Of a DNA stretch of 64,000 nt, positions 7,421 to 15,198 are shown in pieces. Both the position numbers and the translations under genes were made by a program. The stretch's first letter is position 1. Each line of letters begins with the position of its first letter. The notes under the pieces are model-generated. The model worked only from the letters and a program-made list of their open reading frames with translations. It searched no databases and was not told the DNA's origin. This DNA is from Aedoeadaptatus acetigenes (GTDB taxonomy: Bacteria > Bacillota > Clostridia > Tissierellales > Peptoniphilaceae). The stretch lies in contig NZ_JAOQJD010000001.1 in NCBI RefSeq assembly GCF_025566985.1, positions 124,001-188,000 on the forward strand, read 5' to 3'.

Positions 7421-9170
7421 TGAAATCCTCCTTATTATGTTTAATCTTCCAGCTTTCTGTTCCTTCTCTTGCTTCTATAAATTTTTTATAAGTGCCTTCT
7501 TTTCTAATTAAATCTTCATGCTTTCCATTCTCCTCAATTATCCCGTCTCGCAAAACAATAATTTGATCTGCATTTCGAATCGTTTTTAATCGATGGGCGA
7601 TCATAATCACGGTTTTGTCCTTCGTTAAACTTTCCATGGCGTTCTGAAGCTTATCCTCATTTTCAGGGTCTACATTGGCCGTTGCTTCATCAAAAATAAT
7701 GATGGGTGCATCTTTTATCATGGCTCTGGCAATAGATATTCTTTGTTTTTCTCCGCCTGAAAGAGAGGTGCCACCTTCGCCTATGATGGTTTGATAGCCT
7801 TCCGGCAAATTCATAATAAAGTCATGGCATTGAGCCTTTTTTGCTACTTCTATGACTTCTTCCTTCTTAGCTTGTGGTTTGCCAAATTTTATATTATTTT
7901 CGATGGTATCTTGGAAAAGATAAACATTTTGGAATACGGTGCTAATTAAATCCATTAAGGATTCAAGCGTGTAGTTTTTAATATTGACATCTCCAATCGA
8001 TATGCTGCCTTGATCCACGTCCCAAAATCTAGAAATAAGCGAACACATGGTGCTCTTACCAGATCCACTTGGTCCAATAATGGCTGTCATAGCCTTTTCC
8101 GGAATATGAACGGAAACCTCCCTTAAAATAGGTATTTTATCATAAGAAAAGCTAACATTATTGAATTCAATATCTGTATGATGAGGCGTAATCTTCTGGC
8201 CCTCAATATCCATCTGAGGCATATTTTCTGTTGTTTCTACTTGTTCTATAGAACTTGTTGCAACTCTTAATGTCGCCATGGCGGATCCTGCGGATTGAAT
8301 ACTTGCAAACACCAGGAATGACATGATGATACACATAATTGCTTTCAATAAATCCATGGTGCCATTGATATAAAAATAAAGTGAAAGGACAATCATGGCA
8401 ACACTGGAAATTCTTAAAACGAGCTCTTGCCCGATGGTATAGGGTGTAAATAATTTCTCCAAGGCTAGATTGGCTGAGCGACTTTCTTCTAGTGCCGAGC
8501 GTACGGTTTGGTCTCCTTTTCCTGTTAAATTAAAGGATTTAATGATCGGCATTCCCTGGATATATTCCAAGATCGTTTCTACTAAAAGAGATTGTGCCTC
8601 TTGCCTTTTTGGAGCAAGTGTCCTCGACTTTTTTTCCATGACAGAAGTAATATATAGATATAAAACCGTTCCTGCTATAACAATCAGCCCATTTCTCCAC
8701 TCGAAAAATAAAATCATCAGGGTGAACACAAATGAGTTAATGAAGCCACTCATCATAACAACTAAAACCATAGGAGCTGTATTCTCAACGTCATCTAGAA
8801 CAGTTGTTAAAACACCAGTCACTTTTCCAATATTATTTTCATTAAAGAATCCCATTGGAACCGTCTTCAGCATTTTTCCTATACTTATTCTTCGATTAGC
8901 TACCATAAAATACCCAGCATGCGTTTGATCTAATTGAGCAAAATAGTTGGCAGAAGACCTTCCGACAATACTTACCAACAGCATAAGAAAAACCTTCAGT
9001 GCTATAAAGGAATTAAAATCTTTTGTCACCAAGGCTTGAAGCACAAAGTAAATGGCTCCTATTTGCAACATATTGAAGATGGCATACACAAATTCAAAAA
9101 TAACAGACTTGTTTAAATTTATTCGTTCCTTATCTGCAAATGCCCATATCTTTCGAAGTCCACTTAACAT
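7386..9170 (-). CDS. ABC half-transporter, membrane domain fused to ATPase (second of pair)
   Basis: 594 residues: a type IV (exporter-fold) membrane domain with six segments at about residues 15-310, then a nucleotide-binding domain with Walker A GPSGSGKST near residue 370, signature LSGGEKQR and Walker B IIIFDEATA. The ATG directly follows the TAG stop of the first ABC gene and has AAGGAGGT upstream, so the two are co-translated and probably form a heterodimer. Paired exporter-fold half transporters of this kind include the siderophore importers IrtAB and YbtPQ. The adjacent ECF genes make an uptake role plausible but unproven. Confidence 0.93.
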   Translation of the reverse strand: MLSGLRKIWAFADKERINLNKSVIFEFVYAIFNMLQIGAIYFVLQALVTKDFNSFIALKVFLMLLVSIVGRSSANYFAQLDQTHAGYFMVANRRISIGKMLKTVPMGFFNENNIGKVTGVLTTVLDDVENTAPMVLVVMMSGFINSFVFTLMILFFEWRNGLIVIAGTVLYLYITSVMEKKSRTLAPKRQEAQSLLVETILEYIQGMPIIKSFNLTGKGDQTVRSALEESRSANLALEKLFTPYTIGQELVLRISSVAMIVLSLYFYINGTMDLLKAIMCIIMSFLVFASIQSAGSAMATLRVATSSIEQVETTENMPQMDIEGQKITPHHTDIEFNNVSFSYDKIPILREVSVHIPEKAMTAIIGPSGSGKSTMCSLISRFWDVDQGSISIGDVNIKNYTLESLMDLISTVFQNVYLFQDTIENNIKFGKPQAKKEEVIEVAKKAQCHDFIMNLPEGYQTIIGEGGTSLSGGEKQRISIARAMIKDAPIIIFDEATANVDPENEDKLQNAMESLTKDKTVIMIAHRLKTIRNADQIIVLRDGIIEENGKHEDLIRKEGTYKKFIEAREGTESWKIKHNKEDFNEESINSKGFN

Positions 9171-10904
9171 CTAAGCCACCTCCTTTCCACCGATATGTGC
9201 TTCCCACATGGCTTGATAAAGTTTATTTTCTTTAAGAAGTTCTTCATGATTGCCACTTGCTACAAGTTTGCCATGATCAATGAGATAAATCTGGTCTGCA
9301 TTGGTTATTGTTGATAACCTATGAGCAATCATAATGATAGTTTTTCCCTGAATAAGCTTATTAATTGCATTTTGTAAAACTTGCTCATTTTCAGGATCAA
9401 TATAAGCCGTCGCTTCATCTAATATGATAATTGGAGCATCTTTTATCATGGCTCTAGCAATGGTGATCCTCTGTTTTTCACCGCCTGATAAATGGTTTCC
9501 TCCACTCCCTACTTTGGTCTGATATCCATGCTCTAAAGACATAATAAAATCATGACAACCAGAAGCTTTGGCAATTTCAATCACTTCTTCATCGCTAGCC
9601 GAAGGCTTGCCCATTCGAATATTTTCCATGATTGTATCGTTAAAAAGGAAAATATCCTGCGAAACAAAAGAAACTAAGTTATAGAGTTGTTCAAGTGGAA
9701 TATTGAGTAAATTAACTCCACCAATCGATATTTCTCCCTGTTCTACGTCCCAGAAACCAGCAATTAACTTGGCAATGGTTGACTTTCCTGAGCCACTTGC
9801 CCCAACAAAGGCATTTAAACTTCGCTCTTGAATTTCCATATCGATTCCTTTAATAACTTCTTCTCCCGATTCATAGGAGAAATGGAGATTCCTGATAGCA
9901 ATGTCATGATTTTTAAAATGAACTCTTTTTCTACGATGAACTTGTTCTGTCCCATTTAAGACTTCATCAATTCGTCCGACGGTTGTTCCTGTTTGAGCTA
10001 AGGCATCGACAAAGTTAATAGCCGCTAGTAAAGGACCGGCTATACCAAAGGAAAGGATGATGGTCGTAATAAAGGTTGACATCTCTAAACTTCCATTAAT
10101 AAACATAAGCCAACCAACAGGTAATACCGTAATCAAAGTGGTTGGTGAAATGTTCTTGGATAAGGACACCGGTATTTGACATTTTTTCATCCAATGATAA
10201 TAAAATGAAGCATTAGCTATCACTTTATCGGTGAATTTCCCATAGGATTTTTCGCCTTGATTAAAAGTTTTAATCACTTCAATTCCGCCAACATACTCAA
10301 CAATGGCTTTATTCATTTCGGTATTGCTCGCAACCGATTTACTATAATCTTCTGCATAATCTTTCATAATTAATGACATAAAAAACATACCTGCCGGAAT
10401 TGAAACGAGTGACAATAAAGCCATTCTCCAATCTAAAATTAATAGATAGATGAAGATGGATACAGGCCCTAAAATATTCGCCGTCATCTCAGGCAATAAG
10501 TGAGCCAAAGGTCGTTCCATTTTTTCTACTTGATCAACAATGGTTGTCTTTAAATCACCACTATGGGTATCAATAATCGTACCAAGAGGCATTCTAGGCA
10601 GCTTTTCCAAGAGCATGATTCGTACATTCCTTAGAACAGAGAAAGTTGCTTTATGGGACTCTGCCAAGGCCTTGGCATAAAAAATTGGTTTTAAGCAATA
10701 ACCAATCAAGATTAGAAAACACCAAGGTAGGTAGAAGGAAAAATCTTTATTTCCAGCAAACAAACCATAAACAATTTTGCTCACGCCAAAATAAGGCAAC
10801 ATACCTAAAAGAACCCCAGTAACCGCCAAGAAAATGGAAAGCTTGAGACCTTTATGTTCTTCTTCTGCCAGCTGCCATAGACGTTTCATATAATTATTTT
10901 TCAA
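9171..10904 (-). CDS. ABC half-transporter, membrane domain fused to ATPase (first of pair)
   Basis: A 577-residue exporter-fold half transporter: six membrane segments in the first 300 residues, then an ATPase domain with Walker A GASGSGKST, signature LSGGEKQR and Walker B IIILDEATA. I chose the TTG at 10904 because AGGAGG sits exactly 6 bases upstream. An ATG at 10889 is 21 bases from that site, and a longer reading to 10940 lacks a site. With the TTG start the gene overlaps the end of TetR by 11 bases. A truncated paralogue of its N-terminus lies at 11744-12072. Confidence 0.92.
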   Translation of the reverse strand: MKNNYMKRLWQLAEEEHKGLKLSIFLAVTGVLLGMLPYFGVSKIVYGLFAGNKDFSFYLPWCFLILIGYCLKPIFYAKALAESHKATFSVLRNVRIMLLEKLPRMPLGTIIDTHSGDLKTTIVDQVEKMERPLAHLLPEMTANILGPVSIFIYLLILDWRMALLSLVSIPAGMFFMSLIMKDYAEDYSKSVASNTEMNKAIVEYVGGIEVIKTFNQGEKSYGKFTDKVIANASFYYHWMKKCQIPVSLSKNISPTTLITVLPVGWLMFINGSLEMSTFITTIILSFGIAGPLLAAINFVDALAQTGTTVGRIDEVLNGTEQVHRRKRVHFKNHDIAIRNLHFSYESGEEVIKGIDMEIQERSLNAFVGASGSGKSTIAKLIAGFWDVEQGEISIGGVNLLNIPLEQLYNLVSFVSQDIFLFNDTIMENIRMGKPSASDEEVIEIAKASGCHDFIMSLEHGYQTKVGSGGNHLSGGEKQRITIARAMIKDAPIIILDEATAYIDPENEQVLQNAINKLIQGKTIIMIAHRLSTITNADQIYLIDHGKLVASGNHEELLKENKLYQAMWEAHIGGKEVA

Positions 10905-11508
10905 TGGAAGCCTCCTTTCCTTTTTTCTCAATTTTTGCAAAATAACTTTCTAACATAAGAAGCAAATACTCTCTATTTTTTAGATAATTCTCTCTTGCAT
11001 TTAAAATTTCACATCCCAATAAACTTGAATTAATAATGTTCGTCAGAAAATCAAATTCTTCCTCCGTTGGTGGTATATAGTTTAACTTCCTTAAAAGTTG
11101 ACTAAATTCTTGTATCGTCATTGCTTTTAATTTTTTATATAGCTTATTAAGTTTTACATCATTTTTTATTTCGCACAAAAACATGACATATACAGGAATA
11201 TATTTATTATCTGCTATCATTTTATCTACCCATATCTCTGCCATAATCTGTGGATTGATTGTATTTCCAAAGCTTTCAACAGTCTTTTGAATACTTTTCC
11301 CTCTTAAGACACTTCCATCTTTCATAATGTCATATAGAATTTCATAGGTGGAAGAATAATGATGATATAATCCTCCTGCCGATAAACCACTTGCTTCTCT
11401 AATTTCATCCATCGTCGTGTTCTTAAAACCTTGCGATAAGAACAAATCTAGGGCATAATTCTGAATTTGCTTTTTTCTTTCTTCCTTGTTCATCCTAACC
11501 CTAGACAT
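10894..11508 (-). CDS. TetR-family transcriptional regulator
   Basis: About 204 residues from the ATG at 11508 (MSRVRMNKEERKKQ), which has AAGGAG 9 bases upstream. A GTG start at 11529 would overlap that site. The N-terminal helix-turn-helix reads TTMDEIREASGLSAGGLYHHYSS, which I quote in parts as TTMDEIREASGLS and AGGLYHHY. The C-terminal two-thirds is the variable ligand and dimerisation region. It is the first gene of the operon and probably represses it. The palindrome at 11541-11550 is a candidate operator. Confidence 0.9.
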   Translation of the reverse strand: MSRVRMNKEERKKQIQNYALDLFLSQGFKNTTMDEIREASGLSAGGLYHHYSSTYEILYDIMKDGSVLRGKSIQKTVESFGNTINPQIMAEIWVDKMIADNKYIPVYVMFLCEIKNDVKLNKLYKKLKAMTIQEFSQLLRKLNYIPPTEEEFDFLTNIINSSLLGCEILNARENYLKNREYLLLMLESYFAKIEKKGKEASIEK

Positions 11509-11540
11509 GGAACATCTCTCCTTCTTCACTTTTATATACC

Positions 11541-11550
11541 GAGAGCTCTC
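11541..11550. promoter_or_regulatory. Candidate TetR operator (perfect palindrome)
   Basis: GAGAGCTCTC is a perfect 10-bp palindrome, about 32 bases upstream of the chosen TetR start and next to a TATA-rich stretch (11531-11538) that could serve as the -10 region. A repressor bound here would overlap the promoter, the usual layout for self-regulated TetR genes. Confidence 0.4.
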
Positions 11551-11743
11551 TCTGTATGCATGTTACTCTTCTCTAACTATTTTGTCAAGAACTATTATCA
11601 GTATCAGTTGCTGTTATATACGCTCCCAAGAGATTGCAACATCTCACTTAAGTCGACTCTTATATGAAATTCATTCGCTATTAAAGTCTTTTAGTACCAT
11701 AACCTTTTATGAAGTTCCAATAAGCTAATAATAAAAAATTGTT

Positions 11744-12072
11744 TTATACCAAAGGCATCTTTGGTAATTTATCAAGCATTCTTAAACGAATATCTTTCAG
11801 TACGCTAAAAGTAGCTTTTTGAGATACAGATAATGCCAGAAAATATAAGATTGATTTCAAAATATACGATAACAAACCTATTCCAAGCCAAAGCAAATAA
11901 ACCTTACTCTCTTCAATTCCATTTAATAAATTAACTAAAATACGACTTACGCCAATATACGGAACAATTCCCGCTATAACACCCATACTTGATATAAATA
12001 CAGATGATTTCAATTTTGAATGTTCCTTATACGCAAGCTCCCACAATATTACAGCAGGATTTTTTCTTTCAT
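11744..12072 (-). pseudogene. Remnant of a paralogous ABC half-transporter (frameshifted and truncated)
   Basis: About 100 residues (LWELAYKEHSKLKSSVFISS onward) match the N-terminus of the ABC gene at 9171-10904, including the KATFSVL and LDKLPKMPL region, then end at a stop. A good start (ATG at 12072, GGAGGTG upstream) is separated from this frame by a one-base shift. Adding one A to the A6 run would give MKEKNPAVILWELAYK in a single frame. So this is a dead copy with a homopolymer frameshift at its start and loss of the other 470 or so residues. It sits downstream of the broken TetR at 12215, the same gene order as the intact operon. Confidence 0.82.
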
Positions 12073-12214
12073 TTCAGCACCTCCATATATAAATAACTTT
12101 GTTCGCTAACTTAGTTATCATCAAGTTGAAAAAATAAAGGCTTAAAAAGCCTTTGCCCTTATATTTAAAAACCTCGTAGTTTTTCCCATCCATCATAAAA
12201 AACTTTGAAATAAT

Positions 12215-12672
12215 TCAAGTGTTTGTTTTAACTTCTTCTTCAGTATTAGAATGTATCACAATTTCACATAAAGCATTAATATAAGCATGGTTTAACAAAT
12301 GCATTGCTTCTTTAGGGATTTCTGCTTTTATATTCTTTTTCTTTGATATAAGTTGAAATGCTTTATGCCTGTTTATATCTTCCTTTTCTACAAGAAGTTC
12401 TATAAAATTGTCATATTTCATTCCATATGCTTTGTATATCAAAAGATTAAATAATTCTTCCTTACTAAACGTATAGAGTGTAGATTCAATTGAACCCTCA
12501 AAATTGATTTCTGCTAAATCTCGTCCATAATTTTTTTCTATATCTCGAAAAGATTCATCTTCGATCTTATCATAAAAACCTGAAAGTTCTTTTGGCAATG
12601 GTGCAACCAAACTGATAAATAAATCTTCTTTATCATTAAAATGTCTATAAAAAGCTCCCGTAGTAACTGGAG
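12215..12672 (-). pseudogene. TetR-family regulator truncated at its 5' end by an insertion sequence
   Basis: About 150 residues of a TetR protein remain, beginning inside the DNA-binding helix (VTTGAFYRHFNDKEDLF). The first 30 or so residues, including most of the helix-turn-helix, are missing where the deleted IS3 copy begins at 12673. The IS end happens to supply an in-frame ATG, so a short hybrid protein (MGVTPVTTGAFYRHF...) could be made, but it would lack the DNA-binding fold. No TetR N-terminus is visible beyond the element (13352 onward), so the insertion came with a deletion. With the ABC remnant it marks a decayed duplicate of the transporter operon. Confidence 0.85.
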
Positions 12673-13351
12673 TGACCCCCATAAAGTTGAACCTAATCGA
12701 GTAAGCATTTCGCTTGTTCGATTTTGTTTTACATACTATTACTTCTATGCGGATTTCATGCGTTCACGGTACTCTTTCGGACTTAAACCTCCTAACTTTT
12801 CTTTGATTCGGTCGTTGTTGTAGTAGCGGATAAAGTGTTCGATGGCTTGGACCAGTTCTTGCCGGCTTCGGTAGACGTGGTCTGCATAGATTTCTCTTTT
12901 CAGGACGCTGAAGAAGTTTTCCATGGGTGCGTTGTCGCAGCAATTGCCTTTTCTCGACATGCTTTGGAAGATGTGGTGTTCTTTCAGCATGGCTTGATAG
13001 GCGGTCATTTGGTAGCTCCAGCCACGATCGGAGTGAAAGGTGCGGCGGTAGGGGCAGGCGTTGGTAGCTGCATTCGCTCGTTCCGTAGCGTGTAATGTCT
13101 TTTATCTTAAACTCTACACTGTACGCACGTTTATTTCTAGAGCGCATTAAGCCTTCATCGCCAAAATGTTTGTAATTGTTGACCCATTTCAAAATTTGCG
13201 AATTACCAACATGGTACTTTGATTCTAAGACACGGTAACTTGTCTTCCCGGACAAGTATTCTTCGACGATTTTCTTCTTCAATTCATAACTGTATTTTGC
13301 CATTAAAAGACCCCCAAAGGTTGGGTTTCTTGGTCCAACTTTTGGGGGTCA
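12673..13351 (-). mobile_element. Internally deleted copy of the IS3-family element
   Basis: It has the same terminal inverted repeats and orientation as the full copy at 1558-3103 but is only about 680 bp long. The middle is missing from the second helix-turn-helix of orfA to the middle of orfB. The junction at 13060-13065 is GTTGGT, a 6-base word present at both edges of the missing segment in the full copy (near 1943-1948 and 2812-2817). That pattern points to a microhomology-mediated deletion. Both ends survive, so the full copy could in principle mobilise it. Confidence 0.9.
12745..13303 (-). pseudogene. Fused orfA-orfB transposase remnant
   Basis: Two frames remain. The orfA N-terminus (MAKYSYELKKKIVEEYLSGK onward, residues 1-77) runs across the deletion and continues in a shadow frame of orfB. 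The C-terminus of orfB (MTAYQAMLKEHHIFQSM onward, 87 residues) lies in another frame at 12745-13008. The first two catalytic acidic positions of the DDE core are absent, so no active transposase can be made. Confidence 0.9.
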
Positions 13352-13760
13352 GTGCATGCCGTATGAGCTGCTTTTTTTACCGACATGATGGGAATGTTTC
13401 GATTCATGTCATTGATCCATGGTTGACAGCCTTCACCATTGTTTTCTATGAGCCGTGGCAACTCCTATGGATTTAGAATCCTCCATTCTCCCTGTTCTCT
13501 TTTATCGATTCCTCTTGCGTGTAGGCACCGGTCTTTCTCCCTACCTGATATTATTATAATAACATTTTTCAATTCCATTCTATCTTTATAGGCTTCGCTT
13601 GTCAAAATTTTGTTTGATATGATTCCACCATCTTTCTCTTATTAAGTTCAAACTGTTTTATTCTTTTTATGCTATGCTGTTGCTTCACGTTTACGAACTG
13701 ACGTGGCACATGATAGAAGAACATGCATTTAATCAATTGTCAAACCCGATTTTGCCCATC
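13352..13760. other. Gene-poor stretch between two insertion sequences
   Basis: About 410 bases between the deleted IS3 copy and the ISL3 element. I see no convincing gene, RNA or repeat. Short plus-strand frames exist (for example one ending near 13477 that continues from within the IS, and one near 13709-13780), but none has a recognisable domain or a good ribosome-binding site. It may be eroded sequence at the island edge. Confidence 0.5.
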
Positions 13761-13768
13761 AAAAAAGG
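13761..13768. repeat. Target-site duplication of the ISL3 element, left copy
   Basis: AAAAAAGG immediately left of the element is identical to 15147-15154 immediately right of it. Eight bases is the normal duplication length for ISL3-family elements. The intact duplication indicates an insertion that has not been rearranged since. Confidence 0.93.
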
Positions 13769-15146
13769 GGCTCTATAATATCCATTGGGGAGTAATTCCT
13801 CAATGGATATTTTTGTGCAAAAAGATAGCACTTGTTTTCCCTATCACCTAAAATTAAATCACCACAACATAATAAAGGGGGGCAAACAAGTGCAAAACAA
13901 TATTACCACATTACTTTTAGGAATCCAAGACGTCGAGGTTACCGCTGTTTTAGAAGAAAGACGGCTCATTACCATTGACTGCAAACCCGTTCATGATCGG
14001 GTTTGTCCTCACTGTGGCTCGACCCACGCTTGGGTCCACGATCACCGGAAGCAAGTGCTTCGGGACGCACCGATGCGCCGAAAGCACGTACTTCTGCGGG
14101 TTAAGAAGACACGGTATGATTGCAAGGATTGCGGGGCGCGCTTTGAGGCACCTCTTTCCTTTGCCGCCAAGGGCAAGCAGATGACAAAGCGTTTAATTGC
14201 TTATGTGGTGGATGCTTTTCGGGATATTCGTTCTGTGTCGGAGTTGGCGCGGGAAGTGGGCATTTCAACGACGAGTATTTTCCGTATCGTGGCTTGTCTG
14301 TTTGTGCCCCGTCAACGGCTGCCTCGCGTCTTTTGCATCGACGAGTTTAAGGGCGATAGCGGCGGAAGCAAGTACCAAACCACCTTGGCCGATGGAGAGG
14401 CCCATCGAATCATCGATATCCTTCCGACGCGCTACGGCAAGGATTTAGCCGCTTATTTCTCTTCCATTGATCGAGCGGAACGACGCGGCGTCGAGATCTT
14501 TGTCAGCGATATGTGCGGCACCTTTAAAGGCGTGAGAGAAACCTTCTTTCCACAGAGTACCCATGTCATCGACCGCTACCATTTCATCCGTCAAGTCCAT
14601 TGGGCCTTGGAAAATGTGCGGAAGCGGGAACAGAAACGGATGACGGCGACGGAAAGAAAATGGTTTAAACGAAGCCGCAGTCTACTGAAAAAGCCGGCTA
14701 AAGACCTTACAGAGGCGGAAAAAGGTCTCGTCGCCACCATGCTCGAAAAGAGTGATGCCATTCGAACCGCCTACGTCCTAAAAGAAGGCTTTTACACCTA
14801 CGTCCTTTCTCGGAACGACAAAGAAACCGCCGCCACCGCTCTTTCAAAGTGGATGGAAGAGGCAAAGAAAGGCGGGCAAAAGGAATGGCGCTACTGCTTA
14901 CGTGCCTACAACAACTGGTTTGAGGAGATCACCAACAGCTTTGATTACCCGTGGAGTAACGGCTACGTAGAAGGAACGCACAACAAGATCAAGACCGTGA
15001 AGCGCGTCGCCTTTGGGATGCAAAACTTTCATCATTTTCGAACCAAATTACTCTTCGTTTGTTCAAAAGATCGGTGATGGATGGCTTTTAGGAAAACAAA
15101 AAGGAGCCTAGTTTTCACTAGACTCCCCAATGGTTGACATAGAACC
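13769..15146 (+). mobile_element. ISL3-family insertion sequence
   Basis: A 1378-bp element with imperfect 23-bp terminal inverted repeats at 13769-13791 and 15124-15146 (18 of 23 positions match, starting GGCTCTAT on the left and GGTTCTAT on the right when read inward). It encodes one ISL3 transposase on the plus strand. It is flanked by the 8-bp duplication AAAAAAGG and lies at the foot of the por terminator. All parts look intact. Confidence 0.95.
13890..15077 (+). CDS. ISL3-family transposase
   Basis: About 395 residues from a GTG at 13890 preceded by AAAGGGGGG. An upstream ATG at 13785 lies within the inverted repeat and is less likely. The N-terminal zinc-binding region has CKPVHDRVCPHCGSTHAW and a second pair CKDCGARFE. 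A helix-turn-helix (SVSELAREVGISTTSIFRIV) follows, and then the DDE domain with IDEFKGDSGGSKYQT, VIDRYHFIRQVHWALE and, near the end, NGYVEGTHNKIKTVKR. This is the normal ISL3 plan and length. The frame is intact, so the element could be active. Confidence 0.95.
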   Translation: MQNNITTLLLGIQDVEVTAVLEERRLITIDCKPVHDRVCPHCGSTHAWVHDHRKQVLRDAPMRRKHVLLRVKKTRYDCKDCGARFEAPLSFAAKGKQMTKRLIAYVVDAFRDIRSVSELAREVGISTTSIFRIVACLFVPRQRLPRVFCIDEFKGDSGGSKYQTTLADGEAHRIIDILPTRYGKDLAAYFSSIDRAERRGVEIFVSDMCGTFKGVRETFFPQSTHVIDRYHFIRQVHWALENVRKREQKRMTATERKWFKRSRSLLKKPAKDLTEAEKGLVATMLEKSDAIRTAYVLKEGFYTYVLSRNDKETAATALSKWMEEAKKGGQKEWRYCLRAYNNWFEEITNSFDYPWSNGYVEGTHNKIKTVKRVAFGMQNFHHFRTKLLFVCSKDR

Positions 15147-15154
15147 AAAAAAGG
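15147..15154. repeat. Target-site duplication of the ISL3 element, right copy
   Basis: AAAAAAGG, identical to 13761-13768. This copy is also functional sequence of the por terminator. Read on the minus strand it is the last two bases of the stem followed by the U-tract. Confidence 0.93.
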
Positions 15155-15175
15155 ACCAAGCCTATGGCCTGGTCC
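15147..15175 (-). terminator. Intrinsic terminator of por
   Basis: On the minus strand a 10-bp stem (GGACCAGGCC with GGCTTGGTCC, one G-U pair) closes a 3-base loop and is followed by six T. It lies 24 bases after the por stop. The ISL3 element inserted right at its base, but target duplication left the hairpin and T-tract complete, so termination should still work. Confidence 0.9.
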
Positions 15176-15198
15176 TTTTTTGATCTATTGGAATGAGA

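Larger units (their letters stand above)
1..13354. other. AT-rich acquired island with ECF/ABC/MATE transport cassettes
   Basis: Base composition changes sharply. The transport and regulator genes here are strongly AT-rich, whereas the chromosome from por rightward is far richer in G and C. The right boundary coincides with the deleted IS copy at 12673-13351. The left boundary is outside the window. No integrase, relaxase or conjugation gene is visible here, so the vehicle of transfer is unknown. The IS3 copies at 1558-3103 and 12673-13351 bracket the complete operon and its decayed relative like the arms of a composite transposon. Confidence 0.7.

Noticed and set aside
12835..13095. Antisense frames within both IS3 copies and within high-GC genes such as por, uvrC and polA
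   Set aside because: They are shadows of real genes caused by codon bias. Their residue make-up is odd and they have no start signals.
1..13354. Prophage or conjugative element
   Set aside because: No integrase, structural, relaxase or transfer gene is visible. Only insertion-sequence transposases are found, so the vehicle is left undefined.
13219..13476. Plus-strand frame crossing from the IS into the gene-poor stretch
   Set aside because: Its first half is antisense to the transposase remnant and the rest has no recognisable domain or ribosome-binding site.
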